In this document: positions 1-11,063 of the stretch, piece by piece
Layout: each line of letters opens with the position of its first letter
Numbering within the stretch: position 1 is the stretch's first letter
NCBI GenBank assembly: GCA_964035015.1
Contig: OZ035997.1
Coordinates: 68,362,067 to 68,426,066, forward strand
DNA length: 64,000 nt
Origin: Corallium rubrum
Taxonomy: Eukaryota; Cnidaria; Anthozoa; Scleralcyonacea; Coralliidae
Direction: 5' to 3'
The notes under the pieces: model-generated
What the model saw: the letters and a program-made list of their open reading frames with translations, nothing else
Databases searched by the model: none
What the model was told of the DNA's origin: nothing
Position numbers and translations under genes: made by a program

Positions 1-159
1 GTACACGTCCATGTACGGTTCCGCTCTTTTCCCTAGAATTGACTCCTTATGCTGGTACATAATTGTTCCTGCATTGGCTGTATTCTTAGTTATTGCCGTA
101 GCGGTGAACGCACTGACGCCGAAATCGCAAATGACGGTGTGATACGTTCTCTTTTCAAC
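1..159 (-). CDS. Protein kinase exon with DFG motif (partial, runs off the window)
   Basis: This is the C-terminal-most visible exon of a minus-strand kinase gene. It begins after an AG acceptor at 160-161 and reads in phase 0 from the preceding exon. It encodes the end of the catalytic segment with CDFG, the magnesium-binding motif, and an activation segment ending AGTIMYQ. The usual APE motif that should follow is not recognisable (HKES is read instead). The exon is cut by the window edge, so the C-lobe and the gene end are not visible. Frame, motif spacing from the upstream HQD exon and the acceptor all agree. The kinase assignment is firm; whether it is catalytically competent is doubtful. 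Confidence 0.8.
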
Positions 160-616
160 CTTGTTATAAATTAAAACATAAAATATTAGCCATGCAATCA
201 AAATACAATATTTATTAATGATCTTGTTGCGAGTAGTGCTCCTAGTTTAATCCAAATAATATGGTTGATGCGGGATGTACGTTGTATAACATGCAATAAA
301 TTGCACTGGATTAGGTATGTCAGCTACTGGAAGTATAATAGATCAAACACGAGGAAGAGTGTTTCATCCGATATCCAGACACCGAGAAGTGGTTGGTGGA
401 ACACTCTTTCAAGTGTTTGATCTACTTCTCAAACAAATCAGCATTTTATGAAAAAATCAGGCTGAAAGTTGGTAAAATTCTATGCTAATTAAGACCGGGT
501 ATCCAATTCACCGTCTCAGTACTGATTTCCTTTGTTTTCATCTTATGAATTATTAATGACTTTGAGAACAAAGATTATTACTTGTGGTATGACAGAATTT
601 AAGAAACCAATGTAAG

Positions 617-998
617 TGGGTGTTTACATGAGGCCGGCCTGAAACTCAGACCAGTCGGAGTTTTGCATTTCGGCTTTTGTTTACATGCATGAGGCCGGCC
701 TTGAAACTATATAGGCTTGGTTTCGCTGTTACTTCAAGATTTGTGTCAATTGCCTTAGAGCTCGTGACCGCCGGAGAATCATTATTTTATGTGGATTTGA
801 CACCAATCTCATTTAAAACGTATTGAGTTTGACCAAGTGCTTCAGTTCGGCCGTCTAGCACTGGCAGGCGACCTGGGATTAGGCCGGTGTGAACTGAATC
901 TCAGGCCGGACTCATGAAAATGACCTATAATAAAAACACTACAACCGACCCGAAATCAGTTTGGCCTGAGTTCAGGCCGGCCTCATGCAAACACCCCC
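617..998. mobile_element. MITE-like element with about 28-bp terminal inverted repeats
   Basis: The ends GGGTGTTTACATGAGGCCGG and the inverted copy near 971-998 pair over about 28 bp with one mismatch. The interior has no coding potential and contains an extra degenerate copy of the GAGGCCGGCC end. It lies in an intron of the kinase gene. The superfamily is not determined. Confidence 0.6.
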
Positions 999-1238
999 TA
1001 AAGCCTAGTTTCCATACGATCGTCTCGATTGCCCCGGTTGCCCAGATTTCTCCAATCAGAACTAGAGATATTTCTAATCACCCTATTTGAATGGATGGAT
1101 TCAGGCGATCGGGACGATTGGGGCGTCGAGCCCATCTTACGTCCTCAACGCTATTCTTGTGTAGTGTACAAGAACTTTTTCTGCCTTCGCCATTCGACTG
1201 AGGTTGCCACATGATAATTAATTCGCGTTTTAACTTAC

Positions 1239-1336
1239 CAAGATATTAGCCAGTTTGAGGTCTTGATGGACGATCTGTTCCGCGTGAAGATAACTACATC
1301 CACTTGCCATCTGATGGAGAATGTATGGTTTTGCGT
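1239..1336 (-). CDS. Protein kinase exon with catalytic loop
   Basis: The exon is bounded by an AG acceptor (1337-1338) and a GTAAG donor (1234-1238). It enters in phase 1 and leaves in phase 0, matching its neighbours. It encodes helix E (YILHQMASGCSYLHAEQIV) and the catalytic loop HQDLKLANIL, equivalent to HRDLKxxNIL. The catalytic Asp, Lys and Asn are present, but the HRD arginine is glutamine. The loop resembles TKL/RAF-type kinases more than receptor tyrosine kinases. Confidence 0.85.
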
Positions 1337-1435
1337 CTTTGGAAACCTAGCATATAAAGATAACGTTTTACACCCAATCTTGGATTATATTTGTTAGTGT
1401 TTTATACTTATGATATGGCATTTAAAATATCTCAA

Positions 1436-1942
1436 CAACTCTCCTCAGCAGAGTTCTTTCGAAGATCTGAGATTTCTGGATTTGTTGGAGATGTGTCGGA
1501 ATCGTCAGCTAAACTAAGTAGTGTGGGCGAAAGGGGTAATAAGTATTAAAATAACGTTAGATCGGTTATGCCAAATTTCGGAAAGGTAATTTCTTAATTA
1601 CACGAGAAGTCGTTTAATTTCTTGCATGACTTATTTTTACGGATAACTAAGCCATGCAATGCATGTCTACAACCAGAGAATAACGTGCTCACATCCCGAC
1701 GTGTATCTCACATTGAAACAACAAACTTCCCTAATTTGTCCACACACATTCAAAATATGATCAAAACCCCGGCCCCCTGATGCCGCAATATTGAGACAGA
1801 AATCTGTCAGGGGTTCTTTTTTTCTCTTTCTTTTCCGCTTTCCGCCCGCACTCCTTATGCATGCAGGTGACGATTCCGACACATCTCCAACGATCCCCGA
1901 AATATCCGATTTCCGAAACAGAGAACTTCTGCGTAGGGAGTT
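1436..1942. mobile_element. Degenerate MITE with about 70-bp inverted repeats
   Basis: Positions 1436-1508 are an imperfect inverted copy of 1864-1942; the best-matched core is TTGGAGATGTGTCGGAATCG. There is no transposase. It is intronic to the kinase gene. Confidence 0.5.
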
Positions 1943-2376
1943 AATAACTTTTTTGTTATATATAGCTAGGGTTTCGCTGTATGCAACGATGATTGTCATT
2001 GGTTGGTTTATGGTCACATGACCTTAGATAAATTTCAATGTTTACTGAGGGGGCAACAATTGAGAACTTATTGACAGTTCGGTCAATAAGTTGCCCGCTA
2101 GATCTTTGACGGACCCTTCGCGGTATCCTATAAACAAAAGCTTGTTTGGTACTAAGAAAATAATATTTATTTGTCTTCAAAGCATGTGCGAAGATTAACT
2201 GGGGAAATGTATTGGTGTTCTTTCGTGCTGAGACTTATATTTGTTTGGTTGAAGTGAAATTACGGAGCCAGGCGAAATGTTTTAATAAGTCGTTCAGTTT
2301 GTCTTTTGTGTACTTTCCCTTGCCCTTGATAAACGTCGAAATTATTCAGCGAAACTCAAGCTGTATAACAAAGCAC

Positions 2377-2489
2377 TTAATGTCTGCTCCCTCGGGAAAC
2401 AGTTAGTTTTTGTTTTCCCTCGAGTCTTGGGAAACATCAAGACTCTCGGGAAAACAAAATTAACTGTTTCCCTCGGGAGCAGACATTAA
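2377..2489. repeat. 113-bp palindrome with TTAA ends
   Basis: The arms TTAATGTCTGCTCCCTCGGG and their inverse at the right end pair almost perfectly over about 35 bp around a short central loop. The TTAA at both ends is part of the palindrome. It is probably a foldback MITE. Confidence 0.6.
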
Positions 2490-2664
2490 GACCCCGTTTA
2501 CACGATGCCGGTACATTTTGAAAACGGAACAAAATCATGCTGGTATGCAAATACAGCATAACATTTCATGTTATTTTTGTGCCGGTATCGTGTAAACACA
2601 AGGCCTAAACGGCATCTGATTTTGTTCCATTTTCAAATTGTACCGGCATCGTCTAAACGGGGTC
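2490..2664. mobile_element. PIF/Harbinger-like MITE with TAA target duplication
   Basis: The ends GACCCCGTTTACACGATGCC and the inverse CGTCTAAACGGGGTC form terminal inverted repeats of roughly 40 bp. TAA flanks both sides (2487-2489 and 2665-2667), the 3-bp target typical of PIF/Harbinger. It abuts the preceding palindrome with no gap. The family assignment is inferred from TSD length only. Confidence 0.55.
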
Positions 2665-2681
2665 TAAGTGTACAATATTAC

Positions 2682-2812
2682 CTGGAACGGCGAAGGTTGA
2701 CAAAATATGAGTCTCCAAATCGCTACCTTTGATATAAGGGGAAACCAGCCAGAGACTGTCACCATTTCTGCAGTAGCCCATCAGCAGTAACAGATGAGGA
2801 TGGCGTAGTTTT
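2682..2812 (-). CDS. Protein kinase exon (helix C end to hinge)
   Basis: The exon has an AG acceptor (2813-2814) and a GT donor (2680-2681). It enters in phase 2 and leaves in phase 1, exactly as its neighbours require. It encodes KLRHPHLLLLMGYC, the classical beta4 region of TKL kinases, then a beta5/hinge segment (LWLVSPYIKGSDLETHI). Length (131 nt) and spacing are normal for this part of a kinase domain. Confidence 0.85.
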
Positions 2813-3696
2813 CTATAATTTGTCATGAAAAAAAATTGCTTATGTGATATGTACTACATTTTAATTAAGTTTATTTAATAGAAAAATACTATAATGGTAC
2901 AAATGGCTGCATAAATAACACTGGCGCAACAGGCCGGTTATCACAGGCTAAAATTAAGCCGAAATTATAATTCAATTTTTCATTATTTTTACAATATTGT
3001 TCAGCGTGTACTGTTTAATAAAGCAAAAGGGGTATTTTCTTACAAGGCGATAACGGAGTATTTTATACCTAATAGAAAATGAACCATTGTTTAAAATTAT
3101 AAATACACTTATCACGAAATACACCGAATCCCGTGATTTCACCCATTTTACCGCACATCGCGGGAATTGCAAGCGAATCTTGACAGATGTATTGTTATAT
3201 CAATCAAAAATCACGCGCGAACCCACTTCCCCATGCGGCATTCGTCTATTTCGCGATAGGTCTATAGATAACGGTTGTTGACGGTTGATAAAACATGAGA
3301 ACATTGTTAGAACATTGCGTTCACTATTAACACTATCGATAAAATTTTTCTTTGTTACCTGAATAGCTCGTCTGCATACAATCAGTGGACCTAACATGCA
3401 CAATACTGTCTATAAAATCGGGAAGCAGTGTTTAGAGAATAGGAAGCACAAAGTATAAGTCACAGTTGACAGCACAACATCAACGTTGCATGGTTGGTAT
3501 GTGTACGTAACAAGCCATTCATTCATTACTCCTGCAGTAAACACTGTGTACGATTGAAAATATACGAGCAATAACAAAAGGCTATGAGATGCTGGGCTGA
3601 TAGGCAACCATTAAACAACATACATCAGATGTTGCGTTTACGTATAACTATGTGATAACGATATTGGGTATATCGTATTTGGATGCATGGTCTTAC

Positions 3697-3871
3697 CTAC
3701 AGATCTGCAACTCTTTTGTATCTTCGTACGACCTATTCAGGTACTCCGGGGGCAGAATGATTGATATGATAGCAATCTCAGTTCCTCTCCACACACCCTT
3801 GAAAACTGTGCCAAACTGTCCTTGGCCAACAACTTCTCCTTTGGTTATGGTGCGTGGATCAACTTGAAAAA
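3697..3871 (-). CDS. Protein kinase exon with glycine-rich loop; VAIK lysine missing
   Basis: The exon is bounded by AG (3872-3873) and GT (3695-3696), phase 1 in and phase 2 out. It encodes GQGQFGTV, the nucleotide-binding glycine loop, then FKGVWRGTEIAI. The residue expected to be the beta3 lysine of VAIK is isoleucine (IAII). A glutamate in KELQICR could be the helix-C partner. Loss of the lysine suggests a pseudokinase or an atypical enzyme, although an alternative splice form cannot be excluded. The gene continues to the Ig exon upstream and to three more kinase exons downstream. Confidence 0.85.
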
Positions 3872-3988
3872 CTTCCCATGCAAGGAAAAGACAAAGAAAA
3901 GAAGAAAGAACATTTATACACGTTTATGATGATTAGTGACCTAATTTGACAAAAATATTGCCGCAAGTGTACAGCAGTGTGTGCTTAC

Positions 3989-4306
3989 CGCTATTTTCTT
4001 GTGTTGTTCTACGTTCCTCTACGTCATCGGTGCCACCGGCATCACGATGATCGTTACTGGGCGCAAGCTGATCATCATCACCAACCTCAACAACGTTTAT
4101 GGTTGCTGATTTTTCAACGTTGCCGTTCACTTTTACGACACACTGGTACTGACCTGGTTGATCCACGAATACAATGGAAGCCTTTCTACCTTCTTTAATT
4201 GGTTTCCCGTTTATAAACCACGAATATTCGACGGTCATACTACAATGGTAGAGGGAAAAGCACCCGAGTACCAAGTGATTATCGGCGTCTATACCAATAG
4301 CATCAT
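3989..4306 (-). CDS. Ig-like domain exon joined to the kinase
   Basis: The 318-nt exon enters and leaves in phase 1 (AG at 4307-4308, donor GTAAGC at 3988). It encodes a complete Ig-like fold with both cysteines and the core Trp: LGCFSLYHC, YSWFINGKPIKEG and PGQYQCVV. About 35 acidic or polar residues follow (VGDDDQLAPSNDH...ERRTTQENS) and then the kinase exon. No hydrophobic membrane segment lies between the Ig and the kinase, so in this reading the Ig is cytoplasmic or the protein is not a classical receptor. Confidence 0.75.
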
Positions 4307-4581
4307 CTGGTCCATGCGCGATTAAAGAATCGTCATTCGCAACAAAAATGATGTACTTTTAACTTTAATAGAAACTAATTCTGATAGATAATTATTGCGT
4401 GATAGATTAGGTGCAAACTGAGCGACAAACAGCTATCTCTATATATAAATTGACCATTGTCATTGCCCTCATTGTGCATGGAAGCTGTAAACGGTACTGT
4501 CGCTTGAGACAATAAATTTTGTTTAGAAAATATACGGACTATACATGCATGCATATATACTCTCTGATATCACGTATATAC

Positions 4582-4677
4582 CTTTCTCTGGTGTGATTCC
4601 ACATAACTTTATATCGAAGCCTTTGTCCTGTGCGTCATGATCCCTCTCTATGATGCACGTTTCTTCCTCATTGTGTA
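4582..4677 (-). CDS. Exon upstream of the Ig domain, function unknown
   Basis: A 96-nt open segment sits between a good acceptor (TTTTTAG, ending at 4678) and a GT donor at 4580-4581. It enters and leaves in phase 1, so it joins both neighbours in frame. It encodes a charged stretch (HNEEETCIIERDHDAQDK) and KLCGITPEK. No domain was recognised. Support comes from splice sites and phase. Confidence 0.6.
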
Positions 4678-5275
4678 CTAAAAATAGAAACCCGAGAAAC
4701 ACAAAACCTTTTAACGATTACACAACAATTAGAGGTCTAGATATGACGTTTTTTAGGTCTTAGCTTGTGAATACTGCGTGTCTGGAGGCTACATAAATAA
4801 TCGTTTATTGTTATTTAACAAGTTAGGAGTAGGATTTTCTTAAATTTAAAGCAACTGAGAATAGGGAGAAGATTGAGATTGATATTTTAAGATACTTTGA
4901 TAACGGTGAGATCGAACTTCGCTGGGTAAAATTGAATATGCACGATAACCACCACGGCCCCACCCCTTCAAGACACTTTTTACAGTAATGAAAAGAGAAA
5001 CGACGGAGTTATAAATAAAGTCATTAACAAATTACAACAAACTATAGTTCGTTTGTTCATCGGCATATCTGTCGACACAGGAAAAGTTTCTATATAGGGG
5101 CTTTGTTAAAGACAAGTACAATTCATATTCTATTCCTGGCATACAATTTTATTGCATTAAAATTAGAGTTTAGAAATACGTATGTGTATATGTTACGTGC
5201 AAGAATTCTATAGTCTGTGTGAACTTTAGTAATTATTTAACGGGTAGCATCTTGTCTACATACATAAGCTGAAAC

Positions 5276-5467
5276 CGGTAAGTTCCCATCCCCACGAGAT
5301 TGGATCATACTGTGGAGGCGTTGCTTCACAATCAGTGCCAAACTCTTCTTCAATTTCATTTCGCTTTTCGTTGGAAAAACATTGTGAGCTGCACCTGCAT
5401 ACAAGCGTACTATTTTCTTTTGAATACTTCAACGACACAGACCATTCAAAAACAAAGTTCACAAATC
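5276..5467 (-). CDS. Cys-containing exon, probably same kinase gene
   Basis: A 192-nt open segment follows acceptor TTATTTAG (5468-5469) and ends at a weak donor GTTTCA; it enters and leaves in phase 1, matching the 4582 exon. It encodes FEWSVSLKYSKENSTLVCRC, then CFSNEKRNEIEEEFGTDCE and a Pro/Trp-rich tail. Five cysteines suggest a small structured module. The family was not recognised. The exon that should precede it was not found. Confidence 0.55.
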
Positions 5468-8038
5468 CTAAATAACATTAAAGTGCTTATGACATGAAAA
5501 TTATGTTTCTCTCATTCTAAAGAACACCAAAAATGATGAAGTAACATCTTTTGCAGTTTCGAGTCTCTTGCTTTGCTTTTGAGATACTACAGTTTGTTTA
5601 ATATGTAAATGTCACACGTTGTGACGCATATATGTACATAATAAGTTATCAGGGAAGGTTATATATCTTTGATATTACCAAACTAAACTTATGTCGAAAA
5701 AGGTATGTACGTATGTTTCTCCCACCACACCAAACATGTAGAATTTCAAGTAATTTTGTTATATATATATATATATATATATATATAACCTTCTCCGATA
5801 ACTCATTATCACATGTACACCTCACAGCATGTGACATTTACATATCAAAGAAACTGAAATATCTCAAGAACGAAGCAAACCAAAAACTGCAAAATATGTC
5901 ACTTGAGACGTGAGACAAACTTAATTTTAGTGTTGTATATATATACTTTAAACCAAAAATACTAATTGGCCATTTCCCAAAAGAGTTAAACTGGTGACGG
6001 GTACTTGGGATCGTTTGGAGGACAGATTTCATGTTTCGTATCGTAAACAGAATGAAACTTTCCCTACCACTGACCTATATTTATAACTGGACTGCGGGTG
6101 CTGGCCAAAAATGTGTCCCCATTTTCACTTTCAAAATGGCGGCATTTATGGGTCCTTCTCACTGACCTATGTATATAACTGGACTGCGGGTGCTGGCCAA
6201 AAATGTCCCCATTTTCACTTTCAAAATGGCGGCATTTATGGGTCCTTCTGCTAATGGTAGCGACCACTGACATGTACTTATCGTAGGAAAAAAGAATATT
6301 TATGTAAATACACATATGCGAGGGCTTCCTCAGAGGTGAATAAAATCGTCTGGCGTTAGCCAGAATAAAATCGTCTGGCGTTAGCCAGAATAAAATACTA
6401 AACACCAATTCGGACAGGAAAGAGTTAGAGAGATCGTTTAAAAATCGTTCCTGTCCGAGGGCTTCCCCAGAGGTGAATAAAAACGTCTGGCGTTAGCCTG
6501 AACAAAATATTAAAGAGTAAAGACCAATAAATTAGGACAGGAAAGAGTTAATGCATGCAGGTTGGTCATTGTTAAGTACTGTTAATTTCTTGTGGAACGA
6601 CTCAAGAGGCCTGCTGGATTATTTGTCTGACCAAATAGGAATATCGCTTCACATGTAAACTCTTTACGATTTTCTCGTGATCTTCAGCGGTTCTTTATAG
6701 AGCTGGCGACTTCATAAAACGAAATATTTGTAGATTTCCATGACCATGTCTGTTGACAGACAGTCTTGTTTATTTTATTGCCAATTAAGTGTTCATGCGG
6801 CCCGCCGGCCGGTCTTTAATTCAGACTGCTAGAAAGCTACAACAATAATTGTCTAGGATTATTATTATTGTAGTTCAGAACTACAATAAGACTCTTCTCA
6901 TGAAAACATCCCGGGCCTCTCAGCAACAAACATAAATCTTAAATATACATGAAAAACCAAGGACGATATTATGCTGACTTGGCACAAATTCGACAAAGTT
7001 TGCCTATAGTCCGTCTACTCCGAACATTTTCTCAAGAAGTAATCCACTGTAGAAGTTGTAAAATACAGTGGCAGAAAGATAATTCACCTTGTTACAACAT
7101 ACGTACAGTTTATCCGACCAAATAGCTTAGTTTCCCTAAAAAAAGTGAAATACCGAACATGTCCAAATCATAATAGCGGCCGCTATTTGGAAATTTTTTT
7201 CCGTATGTATTATAATGTCTTCTCCGAATGTTTTCTCGAGAAATAAACCACTGTAGAAGCTATGATAGCTATCCAATATACTGGAAGAAAGATAATTCAC
7301 CTCGCTACAACATACGTACAGTTTATCCGACCAAATAGCTTAGTTTTCTTAAAAAAAGCGAAATACCAAACATGTCCAAGTCCAACACGAACTAGAGATG
7401 CTTGTTGAACGTACCCGGTTCTTAGGTATCGGTCAAATACCGCCATTTTGAAAACGATTTTGGGGACACTTTTCGTATTCAAAGGTAATAGGAGCACGCC
7501 CAAACGATCACAAGAACACCAGCGCTCAATGCGCATGCTCTTAACCAGTCTTCAACTCTTGGGAAATGGCCAATTAGATTAGCAAGTTAACATTCATGAA
7601 GCAATTATACGCTGCATCTTTAGTATATATAGATACCTAGAGCAGTCCTTTCTTTCCCTTCAATTGTTAAATGAAACCTGCAGAAATTGGCAAACTATTT
7701 ACAACTATAAAGTAACGGCTAACTATATGATAAAGATTACACAAATTGCAAAACAGTAATCCAAAATAATAATAATAAATATATAAAAAATAAATATATA
7801 TATACGGATACTATAACACTGGCAACAATGCTAACACTAACATTGACAATAGCACTGGCAAAAGCACAGATACCGACACGGACACAGATTAACTATAACT
7901 AAATATAATAATTAACATATATCTCACAGGTAAATAATGCTTTTTAGGCAATGTGATTGACTTGTGAATACAAATTATTAATAATAATAAATATTAAGAA
8001 TACTAAATTTTTAATAATGATATTGATAATGATAATAT

Positions 8039-8071
<33 letters not shown>

Positions 8072-8081
8072 TAAGTATAGG

Positions 8082-8216
8082 TAATCATATGATAGCGAGT
8101 ACAATTAAGGATTTACACTACAAGTGATATTTGAAAATTTTGCCAAATTGGCATAATTTTCAAATATCACGAGTAGTTTAAATCCTTAATTGTACGAGCA
8201 AAATCATAAGATTACT
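8082..8216. repeat. Foldback palindrome, arms about 60 bp
   Basis: Left arm 8082-8145 and right arm 8148-8216 are near-perfect inverses around ATTTGAAAATT...AATTTTCAAAT, so transcripts would form a long hairpin. It abuts the next element. Confidence 0.6.
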
Positions 8217-8219
8217 CAT

Positions 8220-8576
8220 TTATTATATGCATGACAAAATTACGACACGTTACACGTACGCTTCGTACTCCACTCACGCCTTTAAAAACATCCTGTTTCA
8301 TTACTTGACAAGAAACATTTTCACTCTGGGTGTTCTCTGTACTCATTTCAAAATATTTACATGGAATTTTTAATTCATAGTGTACCACAAGTCGTTGGAA
8401 ATGTGAAAACTTTCCATTGCAGAACTGGCCGCCATTTTGAATTTTATTATTAACATCGTTCCCAGCCTTGGGAGTAGTACAATTAATAAAATAATTCTAG
8501 TCAGTACAATTAATAAAATAATTGGACTCCTCTCAACCAATCAGAATGCAGTAATTTTGTCATGCATATAATAATA
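8220..8576. mobile_element. MITE with about 25-bp perfect inverted repeats
   Basis: TATTATATGCATGACAAAAT at 8221 and its inverse at 8551-8576 form the ends. Internal short direct repeats (AGTACAATTAATAAAATAAT twice near 8490-8520) are present and there is no ORF. The flanks are AAT microsatellites. Confidence 0.55.
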
Positions 8577-8849
8577 ATAATAATAACAATAATAATAATA
8601 ATTATAATTATAATAATAGTGATAACAATAATAATAACCCTTGTTCCTTTTTGAGTTCTGTGGCATGGTCACTCATGGGAATTTCGGAGCCAGCGGATGT
8701 ACTACGGGGACTTTGCTAAAGAACAATGTTGAGAAAATTTTGAGTATAGACCGTGCCGAAAAAACCCCAGTATAGAAACATAATTTTTTTTATAAAATGG
8801 GGGTTCTTTGTTATTCCTAGTTGAAGGTTTGTTTCATCGTAAATTGTAC

Positions 8850-8918
8850 CTGTGAAGCTCTTGATGAAGCAACGCTTTCATTCGTGGTTTCCAGCATTAG
8901 CTCTCCAGAGTCATTTCC
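8850..8918 (-). CDS. Small exon of the 8.8-12.6 kb chain
   Basis: A 69-nt segment lies between acceptor ATACAG (8919-8920) and donor GTACAA. It is open only in phase 0-0, which matches the upstream 9673 exon. It encodes an acidic/Ser-rich peptide (GELMLETTNESVASSRASQ). No domain was recognised. Confidence 0.45.
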
Positions 8919-9111
8919 CTGTATAATTGATACAGAGTAAGCAAAGGTTAACACCTGTCAGTCGCATATGGTCTCTGCATATACTTCACAGAATACACAG
9001 CTACACAAAGTCAAGAATAGGTATATAAAGCAAAATAGGTTTAAATATATCAACTAAGTAGCTTTAAGCATGCATGCAGCTCTAAATATATAGATACCAG
9101 TATAATTAAGG

Positions 9112-9338
9112 GGCTGCTCATATGAGGTGGGCTGGCCCGGTTACCTTGCTTTATGTCACGAAAATCTTTCTTTGACTACAAAAAGGAATTATAAATTCCG
9201 TGTGCTGAACCTACAGAAAAACAAACCCAATTTTGCTTCGTTATGTCATTTTTAATTTCTCAAATAGTCATAAGATTTTTGTGACAAAAAATCAGCCCGG
9301 TAACGTGGCTAGCCTGCCTGATCTGAACGGTCATTAAG
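9112..9338. mobile_element. Degenerate MITE
   Basis: The ends GCTGCTCATATGAGG...GGCCCGGTTACC and the inverse GGTAACGTGGC...CTGATCTGAACGG pair imperfectly, with further inner pairing around GACAAAAAATC. There is no coding content. Confidence 0.4.
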
Positions 9339-9672
9339 TCTATGTGGGTTCAAGTAGGTCGCAATAGGTTAAAGTAGGTCTAAATAAGTTTAAATATAGG
9401 TCTGATTTGGTTTAAAAACAGGTGTATATTTTCGAAAAGGAGACAGGAAATCATATACTCTGGATAAAGTATATATAAATTCCACAGTTTCCCTGCGTAT
9501 TTTTCCAAGTATGAAGAATGCGTTCCTATACCTCTCTCATAATTGTCATTGCAAAAATAATTGCATGCTTGTTGCTTACAACGACGATTGCCTGAATTGT
9601 ATTGTATACAAGTGCACCAATACTTGCAATTCCAGAAAAAGTTTTAAGATATAGAGAACACAAAACGCATAC

Positions 9673-9867
9673 CTTTTTACTCCAAAAAAACCCAAACGTT
9701 CTGCGTTTATGATTAATCTCTTCGTCACAGGTGATAGGCGATTTTCCATCAACGACAGAGATGTCATACGATCTTAATACGTCGTCCAGATCTTGCGCAT
9801 CTTTGAAGAAGGCTTTGATACAAGCATCTTGCAGGTCCCTAAGGGTCATTCTGTTGTTCACTATAAC
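9673..9867 (-). CDS. Exon of unknown host protein (65 codons)
   Basis: A 195-nt exon is flanked by acceptor TTATTTTAG and donor GTATGC, phase 0 at both ends. It encodes VNNRMTLRDLQDACIKAFF followed by a segment rich in acidic residues. With the preceding exon it gives alternating strand/helix propensities that could be a small alpha/beta fold such as a ubiquitin-like or PB1-like domain; this is only a guess. It joins the 11338 exon upstream and the 8850 exon downstream in frame. Confidence 0.55.
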
Positions 9868-9914
9868 CTAAAATAAGTATTTGCTAACAGTAATTAACTA
9901 CTAATGTAACCCCA

Positions 9915-9917
<3 letters not shown>

Positions 9918-9950
<33 letters not shown>
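9918..9950. repeat. (TA)n microsatellite, tail of a SINE fragment
   Basis: This is a pure TA run immediately next to the truncated minus-strand SINE copy at 9985-10070. Confidence 0.7.
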
Positions 9951-9953
<3 letters not shown>

Positions 9954-9984
9954 AATGTTAATTGTGGGACAGCGAACTCGGGTG

Positions 9985-10070
9985 GAGAATATATAATAAT
10001 AAGGTGTTTCGCCGAGTGACAAACCATACCGGACAAGTAGAGAAAACTCTACTTGGCCCAGCTGGGATCA
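9985..10070 (-). mobile_element. 5'-truncated tRNA-derived SINE copy
   Basis: Read on the minus strand, this matches the body and tail of the fuller copy at 10935-11060: CAGCTGGG, AAGTAGAGTTTTCTC, ACTTGTCCGGTATGG and AACACCTTA. The tRNA head is missing. The 3' end runs into an AT-rich tail. It lies in inverse orientation to the other copy. Confidence 0.65.
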
Positions 10071-10178
10071 GGGACGTGGCGAAGGAATCACGATTGGGGG
10101 GTGTCATATGATAATGTCCAACTTTTTGCAATGATAATGACCAACTTTTTTGCAACTTACGTGTAAGATAGTCACTTA

Positions 10179-10442
10179 GGCTACTGTTACACGATGCGAT
10201 TTTTCTTGCGCGTTGCAACAAATAGCCTGAATGTTGCAGCTTCCAAAAAAAAATTGCACTGTCTAAAACACCACGTAGCAACTGCAATTTTCTTATTTTT
10301 TGCCGTGTCGCATGTTGCAAGAAAAGTTGAATGGGTTCTACTTTTTTCTGCAACTGGCAACAAAGTTCGCAAGTTTTGGGTTTTCTTCCATGGGTAAATT
10401 TGTTGCAAGTTGAAAGAAAAATCGCATCGTGTAACAGTACCT
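10179..10442. mobile_element. MITE with about 28-bp terminal inverted repeats
   Basis: TACTGTTACACGATGCGATT at the left is matched by the exact inverse at the right end. A TTA-like target flanks both sides, suggesting PIF/Harbinger. Overlapping ORFs on both strands are by-products of its symmetry. A 14-bp stem-loop (10520-10570, CAATAAAAGCTG arms) follows nearby. Confidence 0.6.
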
Positions 10443-10934
10443 TTAGGCATAACTGATAAATGCATAATTCATGACATGCCAGCTTGTAACCACTGATCTA
10501 GTTTGAAAATTCTCGGTACTCTACAATAAAAGCTGCTCTAACTTTTCAGAACAGCTTTTATTGTAAAACAAGCACCATCTTTGTTGGGGATGTTTGGGAA
10601 AGCTATTGACCAACTGTTGACCGACCATGGATAAAAACCCAACAAATCATTTTTTAAAAAAAGAAGAATTTCAGGGTTTTTCTAATTTTCTCCCACTATT
10701 TCTATTTTGAACAGCAGCAATTCCTCGTTAGCCTCGTTAGACGCTCAAGGAGCGTCTGCACACAGGCTATTCCTCGTTTGACCAATTATTTGATATTTAG
10801 AATTATTGGGTGGTGTCGCACCCCCACCACCCCCCACCCCCACCACCCACCCTCACCCCCACCCCCATCCCCAGTCACCACGCCCCTGACTGGGATCAGT
10901 CTAATTAATTCGACCTCCAGCTCCCAACTTAATT

Positions 10935-11058
10935 GACCTGTGGCTCAGTTGGTAAAGCATCGGACTAGTAAACCGAAGGTCGCAGGTTAGAATCCCAGCT
11001 GGGACAAGTAGAGTTTTCTCTGCTTGTCCGGTATGGTTCGTCACTAGGAAAAACACCT

Positions 11059-11060
<2 letters not shown>
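10935..11060 (+). mobile_element. tRNA-derived SINE (tRNA-Thr-like head)
   Basis: The head carries a perfect RNA polymerase III A box (TGGCTCAGTTGG, 10941-10952) and a near-consensus B box (GGTTAGAATCC, one change from GGTTCGAATCC). The anticodon arm places AGT in the loop, as in tRNA-Thr. After the CAGCTGGG end of the tRNA part comes an unrelated body and then a long (TA)n tail at 11064-11132. A second copy lacks the head. Together this indicates a SINE rather than a functional tRNA gene. Confidence 0.65.

Positions 11061-11063
<3 letters not shown>

Larger units (their letters stand above)
5468..8849. other. Gap without recognised exons; local duplications and palindromes
   Basis: This 3.4-kb stretch holds a 92-bp tandem duplication (6069-6250), several copies of a CGTCTGGCGTTAGCC motif (6340-6500), a direct repeat of about 140 bp (7045-7180 and 7250-7385), AT and AAT microsatellites, and two inverted-repeat elements listed separately. 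At least one exon changing phase 0 to phase 1 would be needed here if the two exon chains belong to one gene; none could be identified. Confidence 0.6.

Noticed and set aside
3697..3871. Receptor tyrosine kinase assignment
   Set aside because: No membrane helix precedes the kinase, and the LRHPHLLLLMGYC and HQDLKLANIL segments look more like the TKL group.
10187..10465. Overlapping ORFs on both strands
   Set aside because: They coincide with a MITE and arise from its inverted repeats.
10935..11010. Functional tRNA-Thr gene
   Set aside because: The B box is altered, the 3' side continues into a repeated body with an AT tail, and a second partial copy exists, so it is a SINE head.
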